From Rutidosis leptorrhynchoides (Eukaryota; Streptophyta; Magnoliopsida; Asterales; Asteraceae): 64,000 nt of DNA. A model generated the notes under the pieces. That model did not search any database. It was not told the DNA's origin and worked only from the letters and a program-made list of their open reading frames with translations. Location: positions 147,941,501-148,005,500 of the forward strand of contig NC_092338.1 of the NCBI RefSeq assembly GCF_046630445.1, in the 5' to 3' direction. This document shows, piece after piece, positions 38,376 through 50,511 of the stretch (position 1 is its first letter; each line of letters begins with the position of its first letter). The position numbers and the translations under genes are program-made.

Positions 38376-38549
38376 ATGCTTCATCCAGTACTGATTCTCG
38401 ATATACTCCTCACTTTTATATCTGTCGTTCTTCTTTCTCATCTGCCTCCGGAAGAATCTATTTACTTCTACTATACTCTCGGTTTTATAGTGTTTTTAGT
38501 TCTTCCGTGTCTTTATATTGCTATATGCATCGATATATACGGTTTATAA
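38376..38549 (+). CDS. Antisense 57-aa two-helix membrane microprotein ORF (element G)
   Basis: Second copy of the ORF described at 5039-5212, in the same position relative to the PPT and again antisense to its element. It begins MLHPVLILDILL, keeps LPPEESIYFYY and LPCLYIAI exactly or nearly, and stops at the same codon. The substitutions relative to A are conservative in the helices (Ile/Leu/Val/Phe) and rare in the central loop. The element itself is truncated, so this copy may be a relic despite being open. No function is assigned. Confidence 0.6.
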   Translation: MLHPVLILDILLTFISVVLLSHLPPEESIYFYYTLGFIVFLVLPCLYIAICIDIYGL

Positions 38550-39269
38550 TTTTTGGGTGGTTGTTGGGTTTTATATCTTCCCTTATATTTCAAAGCCCCT
38601 GCTTTTGTCTTCTATAATCATTGACATCCACAGTTAATGCTCCCTTCTATTTGCTGCGATTTATACTCCAATTTCTATTTTGGAGTTTTGTCCTTTCGTT
38701 TCTTCTTCTTGCGATTAAGCAACGTTTGTAATGGTCCAGTATTCGCAGATATGAATTTCAGAATGAACATAGTTAATGTTCTAAGAAGGAAATGGTAATG
38801 GCACGATCTTGATTTGTTAATTTACCAGAATACCCTGAAAAAACCGAATCATCAAGAAAATATATTCTTGATATTTTTAGAGATTAAATAGAATACAAGA
38901 GTCGTGTAACATTGAACATGATGACGGCATGGTCTGTGAATCGTCATGTCCCATTAGAAACTCAGCATGACTTACTGTAATATAATCACGTTGATCAAGT
39001 GTCATTATATTATACTAACTCATGCTTCAGTTCCCAACACTACTTCAAAACATTCATAATTTAAACTCGAAAGTTTATAGAATATAGAAACTAATAGTTT
39101 CTTATATGATGTAACACTGATAGCGCAAAGAGATAAATGACTTCAGATAAGATTAGTTGTGAAAATATCTTCAGAAATATCGCGGATATTTATAATGAAA
39201 GATATGATAATATCTTAGAATTTCTAATATTGATGGATGATGATGAAGATTTGTCTGTAAAGGTTTAGA

Positions 39270-39400
39270 ATAAAGATTAAGGTATTCGTTAATGACTTTA
39301 GCAGGCACTGAATCATTTGGATTCTTTCAAGGCAGATTTAGTCTTTGTGATTTGTCCACAGCCTCCTTCATAGTCTGTTCAATCCATTTTCTAGTTCCAA
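39270..39400 (-). pseudogene. Sense 3' segment of element G, broken
   Basis: The minus-strand frame reads KWIEQTMKEAVDKSQRLNLP, then a stop, then KNPNDS and VINEYL. It is the counterpart of D 40706-40846 and A 5832-6035. Confidence 0.45.
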
Positions 39401-39724
39401 ACCTTCTCTTTTTCTCAGCTTTACCACCTTACTATTCTTTGTCATCAAACTTTTTACTGTTAAGATCGTTTACAGTTTTTGATGCTTCGTCAGCATTTTA
39501 AGAACTAGTTTGCAGTTCAAAATATTTTTCAGAACTTCACATTCAAAGTATGTAAGTCCAGGAGATAGACGTTTTACGTACACATATAACTGTTGGCGTA
39601 GACATGCTGCGAGATTTCAAAATACTGGTTACTGTTTTTCGATGATTCGTATGATAATTCTCGTTACAAGATGCGAATGAGTAAATGATGTGATTTCAAT
39701 AAATATAATGATTTTTCGAAAAGT

Positions 39725-39910
39725 CAAAGATAATTGAAGTTGTTGGTAAGTTTATTGCTAAGATGGCGAGATATGAAAGGTCCCCAGTAACGATGACGAA
39801 AGGGCAACGTATCTATCGAGGTTATAATAAGACTAGTCCGACTGAAAAGTCGAAGTTGACTTGCTGGAGCTGTGACAAAACTGTCTACTTTGAAAAGGAA
39901 TTGAAAAGTC
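39725..39910 (+). pseudogene. Antisense zinc-knuckle remnant, element G
   Basis: The plus strand reads GQRIYRGYNKTSPTEKSK directly before CWSCDKTVYFEKEL (39862-39903). This is CX2C with the His and last Cys replaced, so a damaged CCHC knuckle. The A counterpart is at 6452-6499. Confidence 0.4.
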
Positions 39911-40356
39911 ATTTTAGCTAATAAATGCCAAAGGGTCTGACACGGATACGCATCGAACTATGACTTTGGCTTCGAGAGCTTTTTAGGTACATAAATGTGG
40001 GTAATATGTGGTTGGATCATCATCTCGATTGTTCATTGTTTGAAGTGTCTTCGAAAACTTCGGAGAGTTTGAACACAGTTTGTAATCGTTAATATACATA
40101 TGATGTTCTAACACAGTTTTGAAGTCAAAGTATAGCTTTGAAAGATGTAGGAATCTAAGAGTGATGATTTCGGTTATATCTTGAATCGAATTCTTAGATT
40201 TCAAAATCAGAATATGTAATTAGATTTTGAATGAGTATGGTTGTTTTGATTTCTATAAAAGAATGTATATTGTTGTGAAAGTAGGGAGTATAATGGATGA
40301 TTGGCTGAATCAGATTCGAAGAATGTAACATATTAATTGTGAATTTATATATCTCT

Positions 40357-40377
40357 CGGGTATTACCTACCCGTTAA
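40357..40377 (-). promoter_or_regulatory. Internal PPT-like hairpin, element G
   Basis: TTAACGGGTAGGTAATACCC in the element's sense, as in A at 7505-7525. Confidence 0.5.
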
Positions 40378-40705
40378 AAAAATTTCACAATTAATATTTT
40401 GTACAAAAGAATTTTATTACAGTCTTTATGGAAATATATATGTGTATATTTCTTCAGATGTAATATAGATTTAATGAGTTAATATTAAATTAAACTCATT
40501 TGATTTATGGTTAAGGCTAGGATAGATAATTTCTAAACTTTAGAAATTACATAATCGTCGTAGAATGTTTCCCCAATGAAGTTATGAATCAATACTTCAT
40601 CGTTGTGGTATTCCTTGGTATCTACATGGCGTATGACGTCGATGCTTGTGGGACAGATTGTGAAGTTGAGGTTTGTGATGCGGTTGTTGTTGGTGGTGGT
40701 AAACC

Positions 40706-40846
40706 ATGAAGGAGGCTATGGACAAATCACAAAGACTAAACCTGCCTTCAAAGAATCCAAATGATTCAACATCTGCTGAAGTTATTAACGAATATCTTGC
40801 TCCTGACTCTAAACCCTTGCGGACAATATTCTTCATCATCCTCTGA
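40706..40846 (+). CDS. Sense 3' segment of element D, 46 codons
   Basis: Reads MKEAMDKSQRLNLPSKNPND, then STSAEVINEYLAPDSKPLRT, to a stop. It is the most intact of three homologous segments (A, D, G). Because G interrupts upstream, it is only the tail of a former longer ORF. No domain is recognised. Confidence 0.35.
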   Translation: MKEAMDKSQRLNLPSKNPNDSTSAEVINEYLAPDSKPLRTIFFIIL

Positions 40847-41336
40847 TATTAGAAAATTCTAAGATATCATCGTATCTTTCATTATAAATATCCTCGATGT
40901 TTCTGAAGATATTTTCATAACTATTCTTACCTGAAATCATTTGTCTCCTCACGCTATCTGTATCACATCATAAAGGAAACTGATTTAGTTTCTAAATTTT
41001 GAAACTTTCGAGTTTAAAGTATGAATGTTTTGAAGTAGTGTTGGGAACTGATGCATGAGTTAGTATAATATAATGACACTTGATCAACGTGATTATATTA
41101 CAGTAAATCATCCTGAGTTTTTAATGAAACGTGATGATTCACAGACCCTACCGTCATCATGTGCCATGTTACATGACTCTTACATTCTACTAAATCTCTA
41201 AACAAAAATCAAGAATATGTTTTCTTGATAATTCTATCTTTTCCAGTGACTTCTGATAATTTGGCAAATGTTTCGAAAATATGAATTTAAGTATAAAAGA
41301 TGAGAGTTGTAGAAATAATGGGGCGGAAGAAGTTCA

Positions 41337-41342
41337 TTTATA
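41337..41342 (-). promoter_or_regulatory. Orphan TATA box of the antisense ORF in element D
   Basis: The minus strand reads TTTCACTATAAA with the same flank as A and G, but the ORF that should start about 80 bp on is deleted. Confidence 0.4.
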
Positions 41343-41667
41343 GTGAAATATCCGACAAAGCAATCGAAATAGATTATCGTATTTAACCAAAGAGGATCCT
41401 AATTTCCTTAATTACCGAAGAATCAAATCTTAATCAGATCACGAAGATTTTCTGTAAATCCCTTGAATTCCGGAATTCAACAATGACTAGTGAAAAGTTA
41501 TGATGAAACTTGTCTATCTCATTTCACTTTTTTGTGATAGCTTCACTCGTACTCTTCACACAAATAAATTGTTTTATCCATATTACTCACAGAAGATAAA
41601 AAATCTAAATTTTTAGCTCATATTCGTCAGTAAAACATTCTTATTGTTAACCATGATGATCCCACTC

Positions 41668-41703
41668 AAATTTCGGGACGAAATTTCTTTAACGGGTAGG
41701 TAC
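41668..41703 (+). promoter_or_regulatory. Element D PPT with upstream hairpin
   Basis: AAATTTCGGGACGAAATTT (41668-41686, perfect 8-bp stem) followed by CTTTAACGGGTAGGTAC and then the 3' LTR. Confidence 0.75.
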
Positions 41704-42287
<584 letters not shown>

Positions 42288-44997
42288 TGTCATAACCCGT
42301 CCTTAACCATAAGAACGTGTTAGATAACGTATGATTTCATTGCGAGGTATTGACCTCTATATGCGACATTTTTAAAAGAGAAACTGCATATATTATACAT
42401 TACAAACCATAACCATTATTTTTGTTACAAACTTTAGACAATAAAAAGATGATTATCGTTTAGCGATAATCTTCGACTTACAAACTTTACATATAATGAT
42501 AACAACACGATTTCGAGCATATTTTACAACACAAATCCTTGGGTATGCAGTTTTATTTTTGACACAAATATGCGTACGCAAGATCCTGCTCAAATTCAAC
42601 ATAATGCAGCGGAAGCTTTAGTAATTACCTGAGAATAGACATGTTTTAAAAGGTCAACATAAAGTTGGTGAGATATAGGTTTAATGCCGGCAGCAATATA
42701 TATATATAGACCACAAGATTTCGTATATAAACAGTTTAATAAAAATATTCTAAGTGGTTGAGCACTTGGTAACCATACTTAACATTTAATCACGTCGCAT
42801 ATTCCCTTTATTATGAAATCTTACTACACCGTACCAAGTGTAGTCACGAAATGAAGTACTGTGCAACCGTTGAATACTGGTCGTCCAGTCCGGTTGGGGT
42901 TGTCAGGCCCGATAGATCTATCAACAGGATTCGCGTTTACAATACCGCTGTAAATAACAGTTACCAAGCTACAGGGAAGTATGCCAGTGGTACAACTCAA
43001 CGTAGAATATATTTTTCAGTTACTTGTGTCCATATCGTAAAACATAAAATACATGTATTCTCATCCCGAAATATTTAGAGTTTAAAAGTGGGACTATATA
43101 CTCACTTTCGTCTTGAAGATATATATATAATTTGACTTGGTCTCCGGTTGATATCACGAACCTATCCATATATAATATATCAATACCTTTTCTTTTTAAA
43201 CAAACGTCACATATATATACTTGTTATACTTTTAATACTTTGAATAATTCTTTAGTCCGTAGTTAGCAGTTCGTTGTTAGTAATTCAATTTTAATGGTTC
43301 ATTTTTAGATGTTTAATATACCCGCAATGAAATAAATAAAACCCCCAACGAAATAAATAAAACCCCATCGTATATGTATTGGTCGAGATTAATCTTGACC
43401 CATGGTACCGGTGTTGTCAAATGACGTGTTGCGTACATAAAGTACCGGTGTTGTCAAATGACGTGTTGCGTACAATCATGGGATCTTATGATTAATCTTC
43501 TCGTGTTGTTTACGGGTGATCCTGAACCATATAAAATTGAATTATAAGTACATATATATAAAATATCATGTTAACTTAAAAAGATGTGATTTATTTAATT
43601 TTTTCCCAATTATTTTCGTGGCTAAACTAGTCTTGGATATCCGATTTTGTTTCGGTCATAATTTCTTCGTTACAACTCCGTTTTCGTTGATTCAACTTGC
43701 CATCTCCTTGGATCGAGTCCCTATTTAAGACTATGAACTGTAAATACCTTAGTTTGTATTCAAAATCACACGGCATAGGTCAAACTTTAGTGAAACTTAT
43801 GAAGTTAATCATTTTCCATCATGTAAACAACCTCAAATGATTATTTTTCTAAAAATACTTATACTTTGAGTTAAATCATGAAATTTTTATGTGTTATCAT
43901 ATTCATAGTAAAAAATCATTTTTCCAGAAAATAAACCTCCAATTCAAAGTTTAAGATGGTTTTTAATTATCCAACCCAAAACAGCCCCCGGTTGCACTCC
44001 GACGTCGTAAATTCAGTTTTTAAGGTGTTCTTTGAAAAACCAAGTTATACCTTGTTAAGTTAGCATATAATTAAGATATGTTACAGGTCTTGAAGTATTT
44101 TAAAAGTTAAGTTAGAAGGATCTATTTAGTTTGCGAACAAGTTTGAAATCATTCAAACTATGTTCTAGTTTATAAACTCTTATATATATAGCTTTAAATA
44201 TATGAATTGAAAAAGAGTTGAAGTAGAGTTTTTACCTCAAGTTTAAAATGTAAAGTTGCTGGAAAGAAGTAGTAAAATAAAAGTTGAGAGAGTTCTTGCA
44301 AGTGTGTGTGAAAATTGGAAGTAAAATTTGGAAAATGAATGTGTAAAAATGAGTTAGAAATGGTGCTTATTTATAGGCTTGAAAATTTGGTTTTTAGTGA
44401 AAATATCTAAGATAAGTTAAAATTTATTATGTCATGAATGACATATTATTCCAATAATTGAAGATTTCTATTGGTATATACCAATAGTAAATACTTCTAG
44501 AAGCTGTGTATAGTACCCTAGATATACGTATAGGATTATTGAGGAAACGGAACGAGAATTCAAATATAACTATCTTTTGTAAATATACTTATATTGTTTT
44601 ATGTATAAAAGCCCTTTAAAAATGATTAAATACATTACTTATACGATATATGTATAAACATTATAAATCATCAGTATTTATGTCAAATAACGTTACGTAG
44701 GTTATTGTTTTGAAAACTTAAGTTAGTAGTTTCAAAATATACTTATGACTTTTTGTTATTAATACAAAATGAGATATTAAAACATCCTTAGATCATGTTA
44801 AATATGTATGTATAATTATCATATATTGTATAGTTCGTGATATCATCGGTCAAACTAGACGGTCAAACGTTGTGTAAAACTCTTTTCAAAAACATAAGTC
44901 TCAACAATTTGGATTGCTTATCATGTTGGTAAGGTTTAATTTATGTAAATATTAATCTCATAAGTATAGAACGATCGGAAAAGTGCGGGTCGTTACA
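42288..44997 (-). repeat. Element E 3' LTR (left copy)
   Basis: 2710 bp. Contains the U5 block (42605-42677), a tandem duplication of TACCGGTGTTGTCAAATGAC... (about 43408-43476), a minus-strand TATA box (44368-44376) and an 18-bp palindrome (44469-44486). A 70-codon plus-strand frame at 43516-43728 is duplicated in the other LTR without any sign of coding constraint. Confidence 0.97.
44469..44486. promoter_or_regulatory. 18-bp perfect palindrome, element E left LTR
   Basis: TATTGGTATATACCAATA, followed by GTAAATACTTCTAGAAGCTG, which includes TTCTAGAA (a minimal heat-shock-element-like inverted pair). The copy in the other LTR is at 52693-52710; element H has the same palindrome at 62906-62923. 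It lies about 90 bp upstream of the TATA box in element orientation. Confidence 0.6.
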
Positions 44998-45033
44998 GTA
45001 CCTACCCGTTAAATAAATTTCGTCCCGAAATTT
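44998..45033 (-). promoter_or_regulatory. Element E PPT with upstream hairpin
   Basis: AAATTTCG-GGA-CGAAATTT (45015-45033, minus strand) then ATTTAACGGGTAGGTAC at the LTR. It begins only about 12 nt after the Gag-Pol stop codon. Confidence 0.75.
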
Positions 45034-45044
45034 TAAAATTGTAC

Positions 45045-48000
45045 CTATTTTGCGTCATCGAGAAACAAGTGTGGATACTTTTGTTTCATCTGATCCTCTC
45101 GTTCCCAAGTAAACTCAGGACCTCTTCGAGCATTCCAACGAACCTTAACGATTGGTATGTTGCTCTGCTTGAGCTGTTTAACTTCACGATCCATGATTTC
45201 GATTGGTTCTTCGATGAATTGTAGTTTCTCATCGACATGGATTTCTTCAAGAGGAATGGTGAGGTCTTCCTTTGCAAGACACTTCTTAAGGTTTGAGACG
45301 TGAAAGGTATTGTGTACTCCGGCGAGTTGTTGCGGTAACTCGAGTCGATAAGCTACCGGTCCAATACGTTCGATGATCTTGAACGGGCCTACATATCTTG
45401 GGTTCAGTTTACCTCTTTTACCGAAACGTATTACACCTTTCCAAGGTGACACCTTTAGCATAACCATGTCCCCAATATGAAACTCTAATGGTTTCCTTCG
45501 GACATCGGCGTAGCTCTTTTGGCGACTTCGGGCTGTTTTCAATCTCTCCTTGATTTGTACTATCTTCTCAGTCGTTTCGTGTATGATCTCGGGACCAGTT
45601 AATTGTCGATCTCCTACTTCATTCCAACAGATAGGAGATCTACACTTCCTTCCATACAATGCTTCGAATGGTGCAGCTTTAATGCTTGCATGATAACTAT
45701 TATTATACGAAAATTCTGCTAACGGTAGATACTTATCCCATCCGTTTCCAAAATCGATCACACATGCCCTGAGCATGTCTTCAAGAGTCTGAATCGTTCT
45801 TTCACTCTGCCCGTCGGTTTGCGGATGATATGCGGTACTCATATCTAAACGAGTTCCTAGTGCCTCCTGCAGTGATTGCCAGAACTTTGAGGTAAATCTA
45901 CTATCACGATCGGATATAATGGAAATAGGTATTCCATGCCTTGAAACAATTTCCTTTATATACAATCGTAATAGTTTCTCCATTCTATCCGTTTCCTTTA
46001 TAGGCAAGAAATGGGCAGATTTGGTAAGACGATCAACAATTACCCAAATGGTGTCGTATCCCCAGGCAGTCTTTGGTAACTTCGTGATGAAATCCATGGT
46101 AATACCATCCCATTTCCATTCTGGGATTTCTGGTTGTTGAAGTAACCCTGATGGTTTCTGGTGTTCTGCCTTGACCTTGGAACAAGTTAAACACTCCCCA
46201 ACATATGTTGCAACGTCTGTCTTTAAGTTAGGCCACCAATAATGTGTCTTAAGATCTTGATACATCTTTCCAACTCCAGGATGTATCGAGTATCTTGTCT
46301 TATGTGCCTCGTTCAATATCAACTTCCTTAATCCACCCAACTTCGGTACCCAAATACGGTTTGCAAAATATCGAATTCCATCTTCCCGTATAACGAGTTG
46401 CTTCTCATACTTCTTCATTATTTCATTTCCTATATTTTCTTTAGTAAGTGCTTCTCGTTGAACTTCTTTGATTTGTGAGTTGAGATTCATGCGAATTTTT
46501 ATGTTCATCGCTCGTACTCGAATTGGTTCTCGTTCCTTTCTGCTTAGTGCGTCAGCCACCACATTCGCTTTCCCGGGATGATAACGAATTTCACAATCAT
46601 AGTCGTTTATTAACTCGACCCACCTACGTTGCCTCATGTTCAGCTGTTTCTGATCAAAAATATGTTGAAGACTTTTATGATCAGTAAACACAGTGCATCT
46701 AACCCCATATAAGTAGTGTCTCCATATCTTTAATGCAAACACGACTGCTCCCAGTTCTAGATCATGCGTCGTATAATTCCGCTCGTGAATCTTTAATTGT
46801 CGAGATGCGTATGCAATAACTTTCTTTCGTTGCATAAGAACACAACCAAAACCTTGTCGCGAAGCGTCACAATATATTTCAAAATCATCGTTCCCTTCAG
46901 GTAACGATAAAATAGGCGCCGTAGTTAACTTCTTCTTCAGTAATTGAAATGCGTTCTCCTGCTCCGAGGTCCATTCGTATTTCTTCCCTTTTTGCGTTAA
47001 TGCTGTCAACGGCTTAGCTATTAGGGAAAAATCTTGAATAAACCTTCTATAATAACCGGCTAAACCCAAAAATTGGCGTATCTGCATTGGTGTTTTAGGA
47101 GTCTCCCATTTTTCAATGGCTTCAATTTTTGCTGGATCAACCTGAATTCCTTTGCTACTAACAACGTGGCCAAGAAATTGCACTTCTTTCAACCAGAAAG
47201 CACACTTAGAAAATTTAGCGTATAGCTGTTCTTTTCTCAACAACTCTAATATCAACCTTAAATGCTGCTCATGCTCTTGCTCACTCTTGGAATAGATAAG
47301 AATGTCATCAATGAACACGATAACAAACTTATCTAAATACGGACTACAAACTCGATTCATGAGGTCCATGAATATAGCTGGCGCATTCGTCAATCCAAAC
47401 GGCATGACCAAAAATTCGTAATGACCATAACGTGTCCGAAAAGCAGTTTTCGGAATGTCCTCTTCTTTGACACGTAGTTGATGATAGCCCGATCTTAGGT
47501 CGATTTTTGAATAAACACATGATCCCTGGAGTTGATCAAATAAGTCGTCAATTCTCGGTAGTGGATACCGATTTTTGATAGTTAACTTATTTAATTCACG
47601 ATAATCTATACACATCCTAAAAGATCCATCTTTCTTTTTAACAAATAGAATCGGAGCTCCCCACGGTGAAGTACTTGGTCGTATGAATCCATGATCCAGT
47701 AATTCTTTTAACTGACTCTGAAGTTCTTTTAACTCGGACGGTGCAAGTCTATATGGAGCACGAGCCACTGGTGCGGCTCCTGGTACTAAATCTATTTGAA
47801 ATTCTACAGATCTAAATGGAGGTAATCCCGGCAACTCTTCCGGAAAAACTTCAGGAAAATCTCTTGCCACAGGCACGTCGTTGATGCACTTCTCTTTTTC
47901 TTTCTTTTCGACTTTATTAACATGTGCTAAGATAGCATAGCACCCTTTCTTCAAGCACTTTTGAGCTTTCAAATAACTAATGAGTTTTAGCTTTGATTTA

Positions 48001-49475
48001 CCCTTCTCTCCATAAATCATTACTGGCGTTTTATCCTTACGAGGAATGCGAATTGCCTTCTTGGCGCACACAACTTCAGCTCCTATTTTGGACATCCAGT
48101 CCATGCCGATTATTACATCAAAACTTCCTAATTCTACGGGTATCAAATCAATCTTAAATGTTTCTCCGGCTAAATTTATTTTACAATCACGGCAAATTTT
48201 ATCGGCTTTAATTAGTTTACCATTAGCTAACTCAATCATGTACTTAGCATCTAGAGGTAATGATGAACAATTCAATTTAGCGTGAAAGTCTCTACACACG
48301 TAACTTCTATCAGCACCAGTATCAAATATAATAGATGCGGATAAGTTATTAATGGTAAACGTACCCGTAACAAGCTCCGGGTCTTCACATGCCTCTCTAG
48401 CATTAATAACAAATGCTCTCCCACGTGCAGGTCCGATATTCTTCTCTGGATTCGGGCACTGGCTCTTATAGTGACCTTGTTTTCCACACCCAAAACAAGT
48501 AATGGTAGCCAAAGCAGTTCTATTTGCATTGGTGGCAGGAGTCTTGGTACCATTTGTATTTGTAACGAGAGCCCTACAATCTTCAGCAAGATGACCCTTT
48601 CGATTACATTTGTTGCATACCACATTACAGTAACCAGAGTGATGTTTGTGGCATCGGTTGCATAAAGGATTTTGTCCTTTATAACCAAAGCTTAAACCAC
48701 TACCCGCACCTTGCGTGTTTTCTTGTTTCTTAAAAGATTGTTGTTGGTTACCTCGATCATAATTTCCATTCCACTTTCTTTTGTTACCTGATACCTTCAC
48801 ATCAGTATTGGATACTTTCTTATCCATGATGACCTGATCCATTAGCTCGTTTGACATGGTTATAGCTTCATGAATTGTCTTAGGTTTCGATGCTGTAACA
48901 TTTGCCTTGACCTTTTTGGGCAAACCATCTTTGTACATTTCAATCTTCCGTTCTTCGGTTGGAACCAATTCAGGACATAGCAAAACTAATTCCATGAATC
49001 GCTGATTGTAGTTGGTGATTTCAGTACCAATAACCTTCAGACTTCGTAACTCATCTTCCAACTTCCTAACCTCGTTCCTTGGACAATATTCGTTGATTAA
49101 CATTGTTTTGAATTCTTCCCATGGAGTATCATAAGCTACATCTCCTCCTACAGCCTTCACATAATTTTTCCACCACGTGAGTGCACTATCTTGTAAAGTG
49201 CACGATGCATACTTGGTCATGTCCTTTTCAACACAACCACTGATTTTAAACACAGTCTCCATCTTTTCTATCCACCGGGTTAAACCGATTGGTCCTTCTG
49301 TTCCACTGAATGATGAGGGCTTGCAAGCTTGAAAAGTTTTGTAAGTGCACCCCACACGAGGATTTGGGTTAACTGCAGCACCTCTTGCAGCCTCGACCCA
49401 TAACATTCTGTCGTTCACTCGCTGATTGATGAGTTCCTGGATTTCTTGTTCCGTCATTCGATTCAATTCCGCCAT
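45045..49475 (-). CDS. gag-pol: Gag-Pol polyprotein of element E
   Basis: A single uninterrupted frame of 1476 codons. Domains by residue: Gag with a retrotransposon-gag core about 55-210 (WWKNYV at 101-106); two zinc knuckles, [14 protein letters not shown] at 287-300 and [14 protein letters not shown] at 327-340; aspartic protease with DTGA at 385-388; reverse transcriptase about 590-770 with FIDD at 721-724; RNase H about 865-980 (D870, E907, D932, D975). Integrase follows at about 1055-1290: a zinc-binding region ending CLTC at 1096-1099, then catalytic D1128, D1189 and E1225 with D35E spacing. A chromodomain-like tail ([14 protein letters not shown]) lies at about 1445-1458. It would make virus-like particles, reverse-transcribe the RNA primed by tRNA-iMet, and integrate the DNA. 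Every catalytic residue I looked for is present, so it is probably functional. The ATG at 49475 matches the start of the Gag domain. The clade (Tekay-like chromovirus) is inferred. Confidence 0.97.
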   Translation of the reverse strand: MAELNRMTEQEIQELINQRVNDRMLWVEAARGAAVNPNPRVGCTYKTFQACKPSSFSGTEGPIGLTRWIEKMETVFKISGCVEKDMTKYASCTLQDSALTWWKNYVKAVGGDVAYDTPWEEFKTMLINEYCPRNEVRKLEDELRSLKVIGTEITNYNQRFMELVLLCPELVPTEERKIEMYKDGLPKKVKANVTASKPKTIHEAITMSNELMDQVIMDKKVSNTDVKVSGNKRKWNGNYDRGNQQQSFKKQENTQGAGSGLSFGYKGQNPLCNRCHKHHSGYCNVVCNKCNRKGHLAEDCRALVTNTNGTKTPATNANRTALATITCFGCGKQGHYKSQCPNPEKNIGPARGRAFVINAREACEDPELVTGTFTINNLSASIIFDTGADRSYVCRDFHAKLNCSSLPLDAKYMIELANGKLIKADKICRDCKINLAGETFKIDLIPVELGSFDVIIGMDWMSKIGAEVVCAKKAIRIPRKDKTPVMIYGEKGKSKLKLISYLKAQKCLKKGCYAILAHVNKVEKKEKEKCINDVPVARDFPEVFPEELPGLPPFRSVEFQIDLVPGAAPVARAPYRLAPSELKELQSQLKELLDHGFIRPSTSPWGAPILFVKKKDGSFRMCIDYRELNKLTIKNRYPLPRIDDLFDQLQGSCVYSKIDLRSGYHQLRVKEEDIPKTAFRTRYGHYEFLVMPFGLTNAPAIFMDLMNRVCSPYLDKFVIVFIDDILIYSKSEQEHEQHLRLILELLRKEQLYAKFSKCAFWLKEVQFLGHVVSSKGIQVDPAKIEAIEKWETPKTPMQIRQFLGLAGYYRRFIQDFSLIAKPLTALTQKGKKYEWTSEQENAFQLLKKKLTTAPILSLPEGNDDFEIYCDASRQGFGCVLMQRKKVIAYASRQLKIHERNYTTHDLELGAVVFALKIWRHYLYGVRCTVFTDHKSLQHIFDQKQLNMRQRRWVELINDYDCEIRYHPGKANVVADALSRKEREPIRVRAMNIKIRMNLNSQIKEVQREALTKENIGNEIMKKYEKQLVIREDGIRYFANRIWVPKLGGLRKLILNEAHKTRYSIHPGVGKMYQDLKTHYWWPNLKTDVATYVGECLTCSKVKAEHQKPSGLLQQPEIPEWKWDGITMDFITKLPKTAWGYDTIWVIVDRLTKSAHFLPIKETDRMEKLLRLYIKEIVSRHGIPISIISDRDSRFTSKFWQSLQEALGTRLDMSTAYHPQTDGQSERTIQTLEDMLRACVIDFGNGWDKYLPLAEFSYNNSYHASIKAAPFEALYGRKCRSPICWNEVGDRQLTGPEIIHETTEKIVQIKERLKTARSRQKSYADVRRKPLEFHIGDMVMLKVSPWKGVIRFGKRGKLNPRYVGPFKIIERIGPVAYRLELPQQLAGVHNTFHVSNLKKCLAKEDLTIPLEEIHVDEKLQFIEEPIEIMDREVKQLKQSNIPIVKVRWNARRGPEFTWEREDQMKQKYPHLFLDDAK

Positions 49476-49834
49476 TTCCTAATGAAAGAAAATAATTATT
49501 CACATGGATTATTATAGATGTAGTGTGTATTTATAGTACATTATAGCTTGTTAATAATATGAACCAGGTATTATTATAAAAGCCTTTTCTTCTTATTAGC
49601 GTTTTATAATTATATCTAGGGTAGTACCTACCCGTTAATGTCCATACTTAATAGCTTAGTACAGAATCAATTACTACCATCTAAATAATACTTAACCATG
49701 GAAAATTATTGCATTTCACACTTCACTATTTTACATATGCTTATCTTATATCGAACATTAAGCAAACCACACTAATAATATTATACAAAACATTATATGA
49801 TCCCATGGTTTAATACGGCAGCGCATCGTTTGGT
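49476..49834 (-). other. Spacer between acidic ORF and Gag-Pol in element E
   Basis: About 360 bp, AT-rich, with no ORF. It holds the internal PPT-like hairpin at 49619-49638. Confidence 0.6.
49619..49638 (-). promoter_or_regulatory. Internal PPT-like hairpin, element E
   Basis: In the element's sense TTAACGGGTAGGTACTACCC: the PPT core repeated internally, with stem GGGTA/TACCC. It lies between the acidic ORF and Gag-Pol. Confidence 0.5.
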
Positions 49835-50323
49835 CTATTTTCTAGGACGTTTAGGTTCAAAGAATCGCTTAACGCTTATCCTGGCTGTCTGCCTATATTT
49901 TGGCTGTGGGACTGAAGAACTGGATGCCGGGACAGCACGAATAGGAATAGCGGGAATAGGGGTGGTAGTGTCTAGTGGAGTTAGTGCCACATCATCCTTA
50001 CTAAACTCGGGATTTGAATTTTCTAATTCATTAGCCTTTCGTTTCTTTCCTAGTTCGAACTCGTCTTTTGTAATTTCCTGTATTTCTTCCTCGGGTTCAC
50101 TTTCCTCCTCGGGTTCACTTTCCTCCTCGGGTTCACTTTCCTCATCGGGTTCACTTTCCTCCTCGGGTTCACTTTCCGGGTTCTCTATAGTCGGTTCATC
50201 CGGAATTTGTGAGTCTTCCCCAAAGATATTATTTTCGTCATCGGATAGGTTAATGACTGGAACACCATCTGAAGATTCTGGTTCGGAGTCGCTGAATGTG
50301 ATGACAAGTTTTGAGCCCGACAT
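49835..50323 (-). CDS. Extra acidic ORF upstream of gag in element E
   Basis: 162 codons, first ORF after the PBS and in the same sense as Gag-Pol. It starts MSGSKLVITFSDSEPESSDG, is very acidic, and contains a run of SEPEEE-type repeats encoded by an 18-bp minisatellite (about 50092-50178). It ends in a basic tail KRFFEPKRPRK that could act as a nuclear localisation signal. No enzyme motif or zinc knuckle. Additional ORFs are known in plant Ty3/gypsy elements, but I do not recognise this one. It occupies the same relative place as the gag-like ORF of A and D: leader, then ORF, then internal PPT-like hairpin. The opposite-strand frame is a shadow. Confidence 0.7.
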   Translation of the reverse strand: MSGSKLVITFSDSEPESSDGVPVINLSDDENNIFGEDSQIPDEPTIENPESEPEEESEPDEESEPEEESEPEEESEPEEEIQEITKDEFELGKKRKANELENSNPEFSKDDVALTPLDTTTPIPAIPIRAVPASSSSVPQPKYRQTARISVKRFFEPKRPRK

Positions 50324-50497
50324 CTATCACACAACAACTAACCCATTAGTACTACATAATATTTACATATAAATTTTAACCAACAATGATAAGCAATGGT
50401 TTTTAAATCAGACCCGGTCAAAGTCCAGACTTACTAATGTATCCTAACGACTTATCAGTTAGACACACTAATGCAAACCTGGTTCGCTAAGACCACC

Positions 50498-50509
50498 GCT
50501 CTGATACCA
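50498..50509 (-). other. Primer binding site of element E (tRNA-iMet)
   Basis: TGGTATCAGAGC on the minus strand, two bases from the LTR; followed by the leader shared with A and D. Confidence 0.95.
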
Positions 50510-50511
50510 CA

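Larger units (their letters stand above)
34987..40702 (-). mobile_element. Element G: truncated minus-strand LTR element inside D
   Basis: A 3' LTR (34987-37953) and PPT (37954-37970) are followed by an interior that parallels element A up to about 40702. There, at the position equivalent to the gag-like ORF, it breaks and joins D sequence. The 5' LTR, PBS and gag-like ORF are missing, and so is the adjacent part of D, which suggests a deletion after insertion. It contains the antisense microprotein ORF and an antisense zinc-knuckle remnant. Confidence 0.8.

Noticed and set aside
43516-43728. 70-codon frame in the E LTR, repeated at 51740-51952
   Set aside because: Identical only because the LTRs are 99.8 percent identical; antisense, no domain, no sign of selection.
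45039-45277. Frames opposite to or overlapping the end of Gag-Pol
   Set aside because: Shadows of the 1476-codon Gag-Pol; the same holds for 45919-46140, 48046-48688 and 63748-63990.
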